Assembly: GCF_002160055.1 (NCBI RefSeq)
Contig: NZ_NFJV01000003.1
Span: forward strand, 1-64,000
Direction: 5' to 3'
DNA: 64,000 nucleotides
From: Mediterranea sp. An20
GTDB lineage: Bacteria > Bacteroidota > Bacteroidia > Bacteroidales > Bacteroidaceae
How positions within the stretch are numbered: the first letter of the stretch is position 1; every line of letters starts with the position of its first letter. The notes under the pieces were generated by a model. It searched no databases and was not told where the DNA came from. It saw only the letters and a list, made by a program, of their open reading frames with translations. Below, in pieces: positions 42,391 through 49,823 of this stretch. Made by a program: the position numbers and the translations under genes.

Positions 42391-43038
42391 TACCTTCGAT
42401 ACTTTTTATCATGGCTATTTTCCGGGGGCAGGGATTCCTTTTTTATTTTCTTTTGGCTGCACCACACCCTTTTATAGCACATTCCATTCGCTGCGGAGCG
42501 ACCCTCATGCTTTTGCCCGCAGGGGGTATTTCTGCCCGCTTTCCTGCCTGCCTCCTGCTTCCCATTGCAGCCGGGACAGACGCCTGCCGGATGCTTTGCT
42601 CGAAACCGGCTGTCTAACTTCCGGTCATGACCCTCCACGCAGGGCTTTTTGGCCCGCCATTGGCTCCTTTTTGCCGCTTCAATGTCAAGCGGGTGTGGCT
42701 GGCCTGCCGACTTCATGCCGGCACTGTGGGGAACGTATGCCTGCTTGCGCCTTGCGGACACGTCCTTCCGAAGCCCGTCGCTTCGTGTTCTACTTTTTCA
42801 CTACTGCTTTTGGCCGAAGTCACAATCATTTTCCGCCGCAAAGATAGTGTGCGGTCGGGAGCGGCTTGACAAGCCTTGACCAATGCACAGCTGTACAAAT
42901 CTTCCTTTATCGGGCCTGCGGTTTTGGGGGACCAAAAATAAAGAGTATTTACTGGCAGTCCTTGGTGCATCCCTTTGCGGCACCTACTTTTTTGGGCATC
43001 GTAAAATTGATTTGTTTAACTTCTAAAAGCATTTAGTC
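42391..43038. other. GC-rich non-coding stretch upstream of ssb
   Basis: About 650 bases with no convincing gene. It is GC-richer than the small genes on both sides. Its ORFs (for instance minus strand 42285-42761 and plus strand 42335-42847) have atypical composition and use the same sequence in several frames. Possibly regulatory or an origin-related region of the element. Confidence 0.4.
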
Positions 43039-43419
43039 ATGAAAAAGATTGAGAACACATTCACAGTGACAGGTTTCGTAACAAAGGACGCTGAAATCCG
43101 CAGTTTCACCAGCGCAAGTGTAGCACTTTTCTCCCTGGCCGTAGGCCGTCAGGAGAAGTCCGGTGATCAGACCAGCCGGATATCCGCTTTCCTGAATTTT
43201 GAAGCGTGGCGCAAAAACGAGAACAAAGGGTCTTTCGACTACCTGGCCAAAGGCACCCTGCTTACCGTGGAGGGCTATTTCAAACCCGAAAGATGGACAG
43301 ACAAAGACGGCATCGAGCATAACAGCATCACGATGGTAGCCGTCAAGTTCTACCCGGCAGCGGAAAAGGAGGAAGCTCCTGCGGAGCCGGCAGCAAAGCC
43401 GAAACGGGGCAAGAAATAA
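43039..43419 (+). CDS. ssb: Single-stranded DNA-binding protein
   Basis: A 126-residue SSB of the short kind carried by Bacteroides conjugative elements. The OB-fold starts MKKIENTFTVTGFVTKDAEI, then SFTSASVALFSLAVGRQEKS, RISAFLNFEAWRK and GTLLTVEGYFKPERW; the acidic/Pro-Ala-rich C-tail ends in basic KPKRGKK instead of the DDDIPF tip used by chromosomal SSB, so partner recruitment may differ. It binds single-stranded DNA during transfer or replication of the element. An intrinsic terminator follows at once. Confidence 0.9.
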   Translation: MKKIENTFTVTGFVTKDAEIRSFTSASVALFSLAVGRQEKSGDQTSRISAFLNFEAWRKNENKGSFDYLAKGTLLTVEGYFKPERWTDKDGIEHNSITMVAVKFYPAAEKEEAPAEPAAKPKRGKK

Positions 43420-43436
43420 CCTCCTGCCATCCGGTC

Positions 43437-43462
43437 AAAAGCGGCCTTCGGGTCGCTTTTTT
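43437..43462 (+). terminator. Rho-independent terminator after ssb
   Basis: AGCGGCC, TTCG tetraloop, GGTCGCT, then TTTTTT. It is 17 bases after the ssb stop. Confidence 0.8.
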
Positions 43463-43775
43463 ATGCTCATTGCAGTCCTCTGCGAGCTGTTCCCTTTATA
43501 CTTTATCCATGCCGGTCCCGCCGTCCATTGATTTTCCTGTGCAAAGTTAAGCCGGGCGGGAACCGTCAAGGCGCGGCTACATTTGTGGTTAACAACCATC
43601 AACTCGCAGGCTCGTCAATACTTCTTGAACACAAATGCAATCGTCATGGACTGTCCGCTTCCTCCTTGCCTTGTTCCCTCCTTTCCGGCTTGTGTCCTGC
43701 ACATAAAATCAAATCCCGTCGGACGAGGTGAAACCTCCGAAGAAAGGGAAAAATAAACAATTAAAATCATATCAA
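43463..43775. other. Gene-free 313-base stretch
   Basis: No gene seen. It ends in a purine-rich leader (GAAAGGGAAAAATAAAC, then TTAAAAT) that resembles the leaders before 40908 and 45037, so a promoter for the gene at 43776 is likely here. Confidence 0.4.
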
Positions 43776-44090
43776 ATGGAAACAGTTTATAGCCTTAAAG
43801 GATGGGTAAAAGCAATCATCGACAATGAAAATGCAGAAGTTCTGTATCAGTTGGAAGAAAATGGGGTCGGCAATCTTGGAAAAGAGACACTGGTTGAGAT
43901 GGCGAAAGTGCAATTTAAATTTTGGAAAGAGTTTTGCCAACTGCTTGACACAGATAACTGGATAGCGGTGCATGTCTGTGTATATGCTAACAGCATTCTA
44001 CCCAACGGTCTGCTTTGTCGGAAAGAGTGCGAATATGCCTATAGGGATTTCGTTAAAATTGAGCCACATAGAAAGAATATTTACTTATAA
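43776..44090 (+). CDS. Accessory-element protein, unknown (104 aa)
   Basis: A 104-residue protein starting at ATG 43776 (METVYSLKGWVKAIIDNENA), after a purine-rich leader; an in-frame start further upstream adds lysine-rich residues that look non-coding. The protein looks alpha-helical with a conserved-looking LVEMAKVQFKFWKEFCQLLD helix. Similar proteins are, to my memory, frequent in Bacteroides conjugative elements but have no known role. The next gene starts 11 bases later. Confidence 0.65.
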   Translation: METVYSLKGWVKAIIDNENAEVLYQLEENGVGNLGKETLVEMAKVQFKFWKEFCQLLDTDNWIAVHVCVYANSILPNGLLCRKECEYAYRDFVKIEPHRKNIYL

Positions 44091-44101
44091 AATTAAAGGA
44101 C

Positions 44102-44623
44102 ATGAAACAGATTATTTGGTCAAGTGAGGACAGGCTGGACGATGATGCAAGAGAAAGCTACCAGGAATTTCAACGGGAGATGCAGGATGACGACACTTAC
44201 ATCGTCAGTGATGAAGAATGGGCGGACGAGGTGTACAGCTATTTGGATGACGAACGACAGAACTTGAACAATCACATTGACGGCGTTATTATGGCCTTTG
44301 CCGATTTGGGACTGTGGTATGGTCGGAGGCAGGGCTATCAAATACTTGGCAGCAACATCGCCGACATATTGCAATCCCAATGCGATGAAGCCGAGTGGTA
44401 CGGTGATGGCTACAACATTCGGGGACGCATGATTCACCATGACGGGACGAACCATGTTTTGTACCGTATCGCCAAAGACAGGGACGATGCAGACCGCATT
44501 GCCGCCAAAATCTACAGTGGGGAAATTGACGAGGAAGGTTTTCGCCGGAGAACACGTTCACTTTATCCGTATGTCGCCGATGTTTACGGCTGGAAGACCA
44601 GAAGACGTAAAAAGCCCGCGTGA
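44102..44623 (+). CDS. Accessory-element protein, unknown (173 aa)
   Basis: A 173-residue, strongly acidic N-terminal protein (MKQIIWSSEDRLDDDARESY...) with a conserved-looking core GVIMAFADLGLWYGRRQGYQ and a middle GYNIRGRMIHHDGTNHVLYR that suggests a small enzyme-like alpha/beta fold. The C-terminus is basic (KTRRRKKPA). Family not assigned. Proteins with the same pattern accompany ssb in Bacteroides elements, as I recall. Transcribed with the previous gene. Confidence 0.65.
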   Translation: MKQIIWSSEDRLDDDARESYQEFQREMQDDDTYIVSDEEWADEVYSYLDDERQNLNNHIDGVIMAFADLGLWYGRRQGYQILGSNIADILQSQCDEAEWYGDGYNIRGRMIHHDGTNHVLYRIAKDRDDADRIAAKIYSGEIDEEGFRRRTRSLYPYVADVYGWKTRRRKKPA

Positions 44624-45036
44624 GAATGACGAAAGGCATTGGATGTCGCAACCGTCTATGGGATGTGTTGCGGCATCTTTCATTCATTCTGCAGAAAGCC
44701 GCTTTTACAAACCGGGCAACCTGTTCTAACTCGTCCGGACTAATCTTTTATAAATACTTCTTTCCCTTTTTCTATTATTCTCTCCACACCTCTATAATCC
44801 GGACCGTAAGCCGTTTATTGTTTCTGCAAATTTCGATTGCCGCCTGTCAGTCCGCTCAAGGACCTCCTTGCTTGCTCGCGGAAAATCTTCCTCACCGGCT
44901 TCGCTGGCGAGCGTATTTTTCGCAGCATCCTTGTTCTTGGACTGGCCGCCAATCTTCGGGCAGAAAAATAAACAGCCTTCCGGTACAGGATTGTATCAGA
45001 GGGAAAATAAAAAATCAAACTTAAAATTGAAACATT
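44624..45036. other. Gene-free 413-base stretch
   Basis: No gene seen. The end holds the leader AGAGGGAAAATAAAAAATC then ACTTAAAATTG before the ATG at 45037, closely similar to the leader before 40908. The remainder is compositionally like the stretch at 42391-43038. Confidence 0.4.
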
Positions 45037-45351
45037 ATGGCATTCAAAGAATTTATGAGCGAGAACGGTTACGAGGTACAGACAACATTTTGGGAAGATT
45101 TCACGATAGCAGATGCTTTTGGATTGGCAGCGATTCAAGATACTTTCAACCGAGCTTTCAGGGAGTGGAAAGAGGATTACGAATATCTGACGGAGCTTGT
45201 TTTAGTCCTCAATCACAAGATTTGGCAGCATCACAAGAGCCGTCCCGAAGTCGCAGCACTTTACAATGACCTATGGAAGCAGGCAGACCTATACGCGGTC
45301 GAAAATCTGAAAGATGACGAGTTGAGTTATTTCCTTGAAGTAACGGATTAA
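45037..45351 (+). CDS. Accessory-element protein, unknown (104 aa)
   Basis: A 104-residue acidic protein (MAFKEFMSENGYEVQTTFWE...) that looks all-helical, including AFREWKEDYEYLTELVLVLN and a Trp/Tyr-rich centre. No enzyme motif. It begins after the shared leader and is followed after 23 bases by another small gene. It is typical of uncharacterised proteins in Bacteroides mobile elements. Confidence 0.65.
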   Translation: MAFKEFMSENGYEVQTTFWEDFTIADAFGLAAIQDTFNRAFREWKEDYEYLTELVLVLNHKIWQHHKSRPEVAALYNDLWKQADLYAVENLKDDELSYFLEVTD

Positions 45352-45374
45352 ATGGACTTCAAAATAGAAAAGAT

Positions 45375-45629
45375 ATGACGAAAGAAGAAGTTCTACAGTA
45401 TGACAAGAAATTCCGCTATATGCTTTTGTCCCGAATGCAGTCAGATTGCGAGTACTATCTGAACTATGGCAACAGGAATCCAAAACGCCTGTGGGCTGGC
45501 GATGAACAGCGACAAATCGAGTACATGCTACTGTTGTACGACAGTTTCAAGGAGGACGAGAAACCGCAATGGCTGACAATGGATGAAATTCTCGACTATC
45601 AAATGAGAATGCTTGAGCCTGCCGCCTGA
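45375..45629 (+). CDS. LPD11-like small protein
   Basis: An 84-residue protein whose core LQYDKKFRYMLLSRMQSDCE, GNRNPKRLWAGDEQRQIEYM and EKPQWLTMDEILDYQMRM resembles LPD11, a domain found on large polyvalent proteins of mobile elements and here standing alone. I recall this family rather than having searched. Its role is unknown, perhaps a DNA-transfer or defence accessory. It is the last plus-strand gene before a convergent terminator. Confidence 0.6.
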   Translation: MTKEEVLQYDKKFRYMLLSRMQSDCEYYLNYGNRNPKRLWAGDEQRQIEYMLLLYDSFKEDEKPQWLTMDEILDYQMRMLEPAA

Positions 45630-45637
45630 TGTGAAAG

Positions 45638-45671
45638 ATGCTGCAGCCGTCCCGATGACGGTTGCGGCATT
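45638..45671. terminator. Bidirectional terminator hairpin
   Basis: ATGCTGCAGCCGTC pairs with GACGGTTGCGGCAT (G-U pairs allowed) over a 5-base loop, between convergent genes ending at 45629 and 45701. A short T-run follows on the plus strand. Confidence 0.65.
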
Positions 45672-45700
45672 TGCTGTACAACAAGGCTTCCCTAAAAAGC

Positions 45701-46117
45701 TTATTCTTCAAAACAGTCTCCTTTTATATCCCTGATATGGCGGATGGGTATCAGTGAACCATCATCCATTTCAAGCGTTCCGGCCAGAGGGTTGGACTCT
45801 TTTATAAAACCGGCCTTTGTCCGGTATGAGCCGCCAGCCTTTTTACCGTCCGGCTCAAAATATACAATCTCTACAAGGATGTAATCCTTTATATGTTGCA
45901 GGATAAACGCCAGCTTCCTGTTCAGCACTTCAGCATCACTTTCGGACAGTTCCTGTTCCGTCTCCGTCAGCCTTGCGGCCTCTGTGATGGCTGCATTGTG
46001 CCCGGTCAGGGCGGCAAAGGGGGCAAACTGGGCGGCACGGTTGTACATGGACATCTGCGGATGGCTTTTGGAAACGTGGTGCGGCAGGTCAATAATGTCG
46101 TCGTATGGATGCTTCAT
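45701..46117 (-). CDS. YolD-like protein
   Basis: A 138-residue protein. The N-terminus HPYDDIIDLPHHVSKSHPQM, followed by YNRAAQFAPFAALTGHNAAI, is the YolD-like motif, and the C-terminal part has the beta-strand pattern of the family (TKAGFIKESNPLAGTLEMDD). In Firmicutes YolD proteins are the small partners of Y-family polymerases on plasmids and prophages. Its ATG overlaps the stop of the polymerase gene (ATGA at 46114-46117), so the two are translationally coupled, exactly as in those systems. Its biochemical role is not known. Confidence 0.8.
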   Translation of the reverse strand: MKHPYDDIIDLPHHVSKSHPQMSMYNRAAQFAPFAALTGHNAAITEAARLTETEQELSESDAEVLNRKLAFILQHIKDYILVEIVYFEPDGKKAGGSYRTKAGFIKESNPLAGTLEMDDGSLIPIRHIRDIKGDCFEE

Positions 46118-47625
46118 GCCTTGTGTCCTCCTATCTGTTCATTGCGTTCCTTGGCGGTGGCGCCCTCTTCATAATTCAGTCCTTTCAGAATGGCGTTCTT
46201 GCCGAACTGTTTCTTGATGTTTAGAATGGCCGTCTGTATTTGGCGCTCCTTGGCAAGCCTTTCCTTTTCTTCCCTCTGTTTCCTTTCCAGCGCTTCATAG
46301 TCTGTGAACAGGTCATACTGCACCGGAGCCGGATTCTTGGCTGCCGTTTCTTCATCGACGACATGGTTCGTGGTCAGGTTGATGCGTCTCACCAGCAGGT
46401 CGGGATTGACAATCCGGTCGAAAAGTTCCATGACAGCCTCGGATATGAGCCGTGCGGATGATGTCGGGCTTTCCAGATTGGCAGTGCCGTGTGCGTGCTT
46501 CGGAATTTTCCGCCCGTAATAGTCGGTCGTTATCTCACCTTTATAGGTTGTTTGTACATCCCCATTGGACAGACTGGCTGTATCATAACCGATGGTCAGC
46601 ACGAGCTGGTCTGTAACCATCCTTTTGTCAAGCAGGTCGAGAGCGGCGCTTTCCGCCATTTCCCGGACTACCACGCGGGCTTTCCGTACCGTGTATGGCT
46701 CCTGGAGCACCTGCCCGCTGCTGAACGAGTTCGTTGCCGGTTTATAGGCTTTTATAAATTCCATCGTGCAAGGCTCCCATCCCCAGGCATGGTCTATCAG
46801 CAGTTCCGCATTGACGCCGAACAACTGGTACAGCAGCTCCTCGTTCCTGACGGACTGCCTTGCGATGTCTCCCATCGTGTAGATGCCGTATTGCTCCAGT
46901 TTGCTGGCTATGCCTTTTCCCACACGCCAGAAATCCGTCAGCGGTCGGTGCGTCCACAGCTTCCTGCGGTATGTCATCTCATCCAGTTCCGCTATGCGCA
47001 CACCGTCCTTGTCCGCCGGGATATGCTTGGCCTCGATGTCCATTGCTACTTTACAGAGGTACAGATTGGTGCCAATCCCCGCTGTCGCTGTGATGCCAGT
47101 CTGCCGCAGTACATCGCCGATCATCCTTCTTGCCAATTCGTGTGCCATGACTCCGTAGGTGGACAGATAATCCGTTACGTCCATGAACACTTCGTCTATT
47201 GAATATACATGGATGTCCTCCGGGGCAATATAGTTGAGATATATCTTGTAGATGCGCGTGCTGTGCTCAATGTAATAAGCCATGCGGGGCGTAGCGGCGA
47301 TATAGTCCACCTCCCAGTCCGGATGAGCTTTCAGATCAATGTCCGACGCAGATTTTCCTGTCAGCCTGTATCCGCTTGAGTTCCTTCTGCGCCCGGCATT
47401 GACTTCCCTTAGTTTCTGCTCGACCTCGAACAGCCGGGCACGGCCTGGAATACCGTATGCTTTCAGCGAAGGACTGACGGCAAGGCAGATGGTCTTTTCC
47501 GTCCGGCTCCTGTCGGCCACGACGAGATTGGTCGTGAGCGGGTCAAGCCCACGTTCCACGCATTCGACCGAGGCGTAGAACGACTTAAGGTCAATAGCTA
47601 TGTATGTCCTGCATGTGTCCTGCAT
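46114..47625 (-). CDS. Y-family DNA polymerase (UmuC/UvrX-like)
   Basis: A 503-residue translesion DNA polymerase. The palm catalytic sites are clear: IAIDLKSFYASVE (Asp12 region) and YSIDEVFMDVT (Asp-Glu pair). The thumb/helix-hairpin-helix part and the little-finger domain follow (TGITATAGIGTNLYLCKVAM, DFWRVGKGIASKLEQYGIYT). The C-terminal 100 residues hold a basic coil (ERKQREEKERLAKERQIQTA). It copies damaged DNA with low fidelity. It is coupled to a YolD-like gene downstream and lies in a run behind parA. Mobile-element Y polymerases of this type are usually part of SOS-like functions; no repressor is seen here. Confidence 0.93.
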   Translation of the reverse strand: MQDTCRTYIAIDLKSFYASVECVERGLDPLTTNLVVADRSRTEKTICLAVSPSLKAYGIPGRARLFEVEQKLREVNAGRRRNSSGYRLTGKSASDIDLKAHPDWEVDYIAATPRMAYYIEHSTRIYKIYLNYIAPEDIHVYSIDEVFMDVTDYLSTYGVMAHELARRMIGDVLRQTGITATAGIGTNLYLCKVAMDIEAKHIPADKDGVRIAELDEMTYRRKLWTHRPLTDFWRVGKGIASKLEQYGIYTMGDIARQSVRNEELLYQLFGVNAELLIDHAWGWEPCTMEFIKAYKPATNSFSSGQVLQEPYTVRKARVVVREMAESAALDLLDKRMVTDQLVLTIGYDTASLSNGDVQTTYKGEITTDYYGRKIPKHAHGTANLESPTSSARLISEAVMELFDRIVNPDLLVRRINLTTNHVVDEETAAKNPAPVQYDLFTDYEALERKQREEKERLAKERQIQTAILNIKKQFGKNAILKGLNYEEGATAKERNEQIGGHKA

Positions 47626-47643
47626 GTCTGTCTTGCCAACGGG

Positions 47644-47745
47644 CTATCGGTCTCTCCGGTAATCAGACTTCCTGAATCCTCCCCACAGCCCTTTAAGGAT
47701 TTTGCCTACTACCCAGAACACGGCTATAATCACCAGAATTTCCAT
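47644..47745 (-). CDS. 33-residue small membrane protein
   Basis: ATG at 47745 to TAG at 47644. The predicted product, MEILVIIAVFWVVGKILKGL and then WGGFRKSDYRRDR, has one hydrophobic helix followed by a basic tail. It is 18 bases upstream of the polymerase start and has no similarity I can name. A purine-rich sequence (AAGAAAAGAG) precedes the start, a weak ribosome site. Similar short hydrophobic-basic proteins are common in mobile elements but rarely annotated. Confidence 0.5.
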   Translation of the reverse strand: MEILVIIAVFWVVGKILKGLWGGFRKSDYRRDR

Positions 47746-47756
47746 ACTCTTTTCTT

Positions 47757-47829
47757 TTTATATAACCATATAATTATGCACTTATATAATTATGATTTTA
47801 TATAATTATATATTATAATAATATCAATT
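47757..47829. repeat. AT-rich TATAATTATG repeats
   Basis: Several near-copies of TATATAATTATG in a 73-base, almost pure AT block between the 33-residue gene and the parA-partner gene. Related sequence recurs at 48930-49110 on the other side of parA. Confidence 0.55.
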
Positions 47830-48192
47830 CTATAACTCATTGAGGTTCTCCTCATTTTCTTCAATGTAAGTCATTATTATTGCGGCTGCAAGCGACCTCA
47901 AAGGGATATTACGGTGCGCATTGAGGCGGATTAGTTCAAGCCGTTTCTTTACCTCTTTGGGAAGCCAAATGGCAAATCCCTGCTCGCTTATGCCGGTATA
48001 TTTTGCGAGGTTTTCCTCAAAGGCTTTCTTGCCTCTCTTGCGGCGTTTTGTCTCCTTTTCTGCGGCAGGGCCGCCGTTCGCATCCACGACGGGTTCTTTA
48101 TCCTTGCCTGGTGTCGTTATACCCCGCACGATGTCGTCCAGTCCCATGTTCGCAAGCGGGTTGTCTATTTCCGGTCTGCTGTTCTTTGCCAT
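47830..48192 (-). CDS. Basic ParA-partner-like protein
   Basis: A 120-residue protein, encoded 5 bases after parA. The N-terminal half is disordered with KRRKRGKK (about residues 51-57). The C-terminal half, GFAIWLPKEVKKRLELIRLN, then AHRNIPLRSLAAAIIMTYIE, has the look of a ribbon-helix-helix or short helical DNA-binding domain. In plasmid partition systems the gene after a ParA-type ATPase is usually the DNA-binding adaptor, so this is the probable centromere-binding protein. The AT-rich repeats on both sides are candidate sites. Not a ParB homologue by sequence. Confidence 0.6.
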   Translation of the reverse strand: MAKNSRPEIDNPLANMGLDDIVRGITTPGKDKEPVVDANGGPAAEKETKRRKRGKKAFEENLAKYTGISEQGFAIWLPKEVKKRLELIRLNAHRNIPLRSLAAAIIMTYIEENEENLNEL

Positions 48193-48197
48193 AGCCT

Positions 48198-48854
48198 TTA
48201 TTTTTTAAGATCAAGTTCCTCTATGATTTTATTGAAAGCCGGTTCAAGCAGTTCCGACTGATTTTTCTCCAACGGGTACAGCGTGGAATATCTCTTTATG
48301 GCTACGCTCTGCTTCACCATCGGTGTAACGGTGCCGACCAGCCCGAGATACCCGATTGTCTGTTCCCGTTGCCGTATCTCTTCCGCTTTCCTCTCAGCCG
48401 CGTTGATTCGGTTGGGGATGAAAATCAGGCCGGCTGATGACACAGACTTCAAAGCCTTGACGAATATGCCTGTGGCGTCCACAGTGTCCGCGTCAAATGA
48501 TATGGGTATTATTGCCGTGTCCGCCGATTGGTAGATGTATGCCAGGTTGCGGTCGTTCAGGTTTCCCGGACAGTCTATCAGTACGATGCCCGGCACTTCT
48601 TTCAGTTTGCCCATTACCTGCACGAGCCGCTTATGGTCGGACGTGTCAAGCATATCCACGTTCCACGGAATCTGCGCGTCCGGTGCGGCGTCCTTTTCAC
48701 GTTGGCGGTGACGGAACAGCGATGCCTGAAGGTCCGCATCTATCACAAATGAGGGGAAGCCATGCTCTATAAGATGATTTGCGAACAAGGCACAGAGGGT
48801 CGTCTTGCCAACGCCTCCTTTGATGTTGCTGAATATGACAATCTTGTTTTTCAT
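48198..48854 (-). CDS. parA: ParA-family partition ATPase
   Basis: A 218-residue deviant-Walker ATPase. KGGVGKTT (residues 11-18) is the P-loop; VIDADLQASL and VLIDCPGNLND are the A' and B motifs; GLVGTVTPMVKQS is the later switch region. It lacks an N-terminal DNA-binding domain, so it is of the short type Ib class that works with a small adaptor. It would position and segregate a plasmid or the circular form of an element. A full promoter (TTTG-N18-TATCTTTG, 48888-48917) drives it. It is followed by the adaptor, a 33-residue gene and the polymerase. Confidence 0.93.
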   Translation of the reverse strand: MKNKIVIFSNIKGGVGKTTLCALFANHLIEHGFPSFVIDADLQASLFRHRQREKDAAPDAQIPWNVDMLDTSDHKRLVQVMGKLKEVPGIVLIDCPGNLNDRNLAYIYQSADTAIIPISFDADTVDATGIFVKALKSVSSAGLIFIPNRINAAERKAEEIRQREQTIGYLGLVGTVTPMVKQSVAIKRYSTLYPLEKNQSELLEPAFNKIIEELDLKK

Positions 48855-48887
48855 GTCCGTGCGAATTTATGCTATATAATTCTCCTA

Positions 48888-48917
48888 CAAAGATACAAAA
48901 TTATCGGCTCACAACAA
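48888..48917 (-). promoter_or_regulatory. Full promoter for parA operon
   Basis: On the minus strand, TTTG (48914-48917), 18-base spacer, TATCTTTG (48888-48895), 34 bases upstream of the parA start. Close to the Bacteroides consensus. Confidence 0.7.
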
Positions 48918-48929
48918 AGGAAGGACAGT

Positions 48930-49110
48930 TAATAATTATATATTTATGATTTTATATATTTATATAATTATATAGTTACATCTATTTCGTATCTATTTGT
49001 ATATCAAATATGAAGAATGTCATATAGTGAAATTGTACAAGAATGAATATAAGGTGATTGAATTCATTTTATATACGATTATATAACTATATAATTATAT
49101 AATCACACGA
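48930..49110. repeat. AT-rich iteron-like region upstream of parA
   Basis: About 180 bases, with many copies of TATAATTATA/TATATAATTAT and related words. Together with the block at 47757-47829 it flanks the parA pair. It could be the partition centromere or an origin; no replication initiator gene is nearby. Confidence 0.5.
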
Positions 49111-49163
49111 TAAAAGTCATTTCCGTCTGAAGGCTTTTCAACAAGGTTGTAGTAATTCAGCTC

Positions 49164-49802
49164 CTACTTACCACCTTGCATTTGAAGCAATCCGTTCACA
49201 TCACCATTCCCGATATAAGCCAAGCATCGCCGTATCTTCTCGACAGACCAGTTCCACCATTGCAGCGTTTCAAGTTCCTGTATCACTTCTTCATCGAAAC
49301 GCTTCCTTATCGGCCGGGCAGGAACACCGCCGACTATCGTATAAGGTGACACGTCCTTCGTAACAACGGCACGGGCGGCTATGATTGCCCCGTTGCCGAT
49401 GTGAACGCCGGCCATAATCACCGCTTCGTAACCTATCCACACATCGTTGCCTATCACGATGTCGCCTTTGTTGTCCCAAGCCGTTGTGACATCTGATTTT
49501 TCCAAGTCCCAATCCTCATAAAAGAGCGGGAAGGTGTAAGTGGATAGAGATTTTAAGGTATGGTTGGCACAGTTGAACAGAAACTTCGCACCGCAGGCAA
49601 TAGAGCAGAACTTGCCGATTATCAGCCGTTCGTGATTGATGGGATAATGATATAGCACATTGTTCCGCTCGAAAAGCAACGGGTCGGACACAAAATCATT
49701 GTAGATGGTATAGTCGCCCACTTCGATAGACGGGCCTTTCACGACCGCGTTCAGGTACACGGTCTGCGTGTCGCCTGTGCGCGGATATATCTTTTTCATC
49801 AT
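49164..49802 (-). CDS. Vat/CatB-type xenobiotic acetyltransferase
   Basis: A 212-residue left-handed beta-helix (hexapeptide) O-acetyltransferase. The arrangement [40 protein letters not shown] and [20 protein letters not shown] matches CatB/Vat enzymes, with the active-site His in CANHTLKS. Members acetylate streptogramin A or chloramphenicol; others act on unknown substrates, so resistance is possible but not shown. It follows a MATE exporter by 21 bases, forming an efflux-plus-modification pair. Confidence 0.8.
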   Translation of the reverse strand: MMKKIYPRTGDTQTVYLNAVVKGPSIEVGDYTIYNDFVSDPLLFERNNVLYHYPINHERLIIGKFCSIACGAKFLFNCANHTLKSLSTYTFPLFYEDWDLEKSDVTTAWDNKGDIVIGNDVWIGYEAVIMAGVHIGNGAIIAARAVVTKDVSPYTIVGGVPARPIRKRFDEEVIQELETLQWWNWSVEKIRRCLAYIGNGDVNGLLQMQGGK

Positions 49803-49823
49803 AATATTCAGTTTTAATAGCGT

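Noticed and set aside
42335-42847. Plus-strand 170-codon frame in the GC-rich block, and its minus-strand partner at 42285-42761
   Set aside because: Codon use and composition unlike neighbours, no ribosome site or recognisable domain, and several frames overlap.
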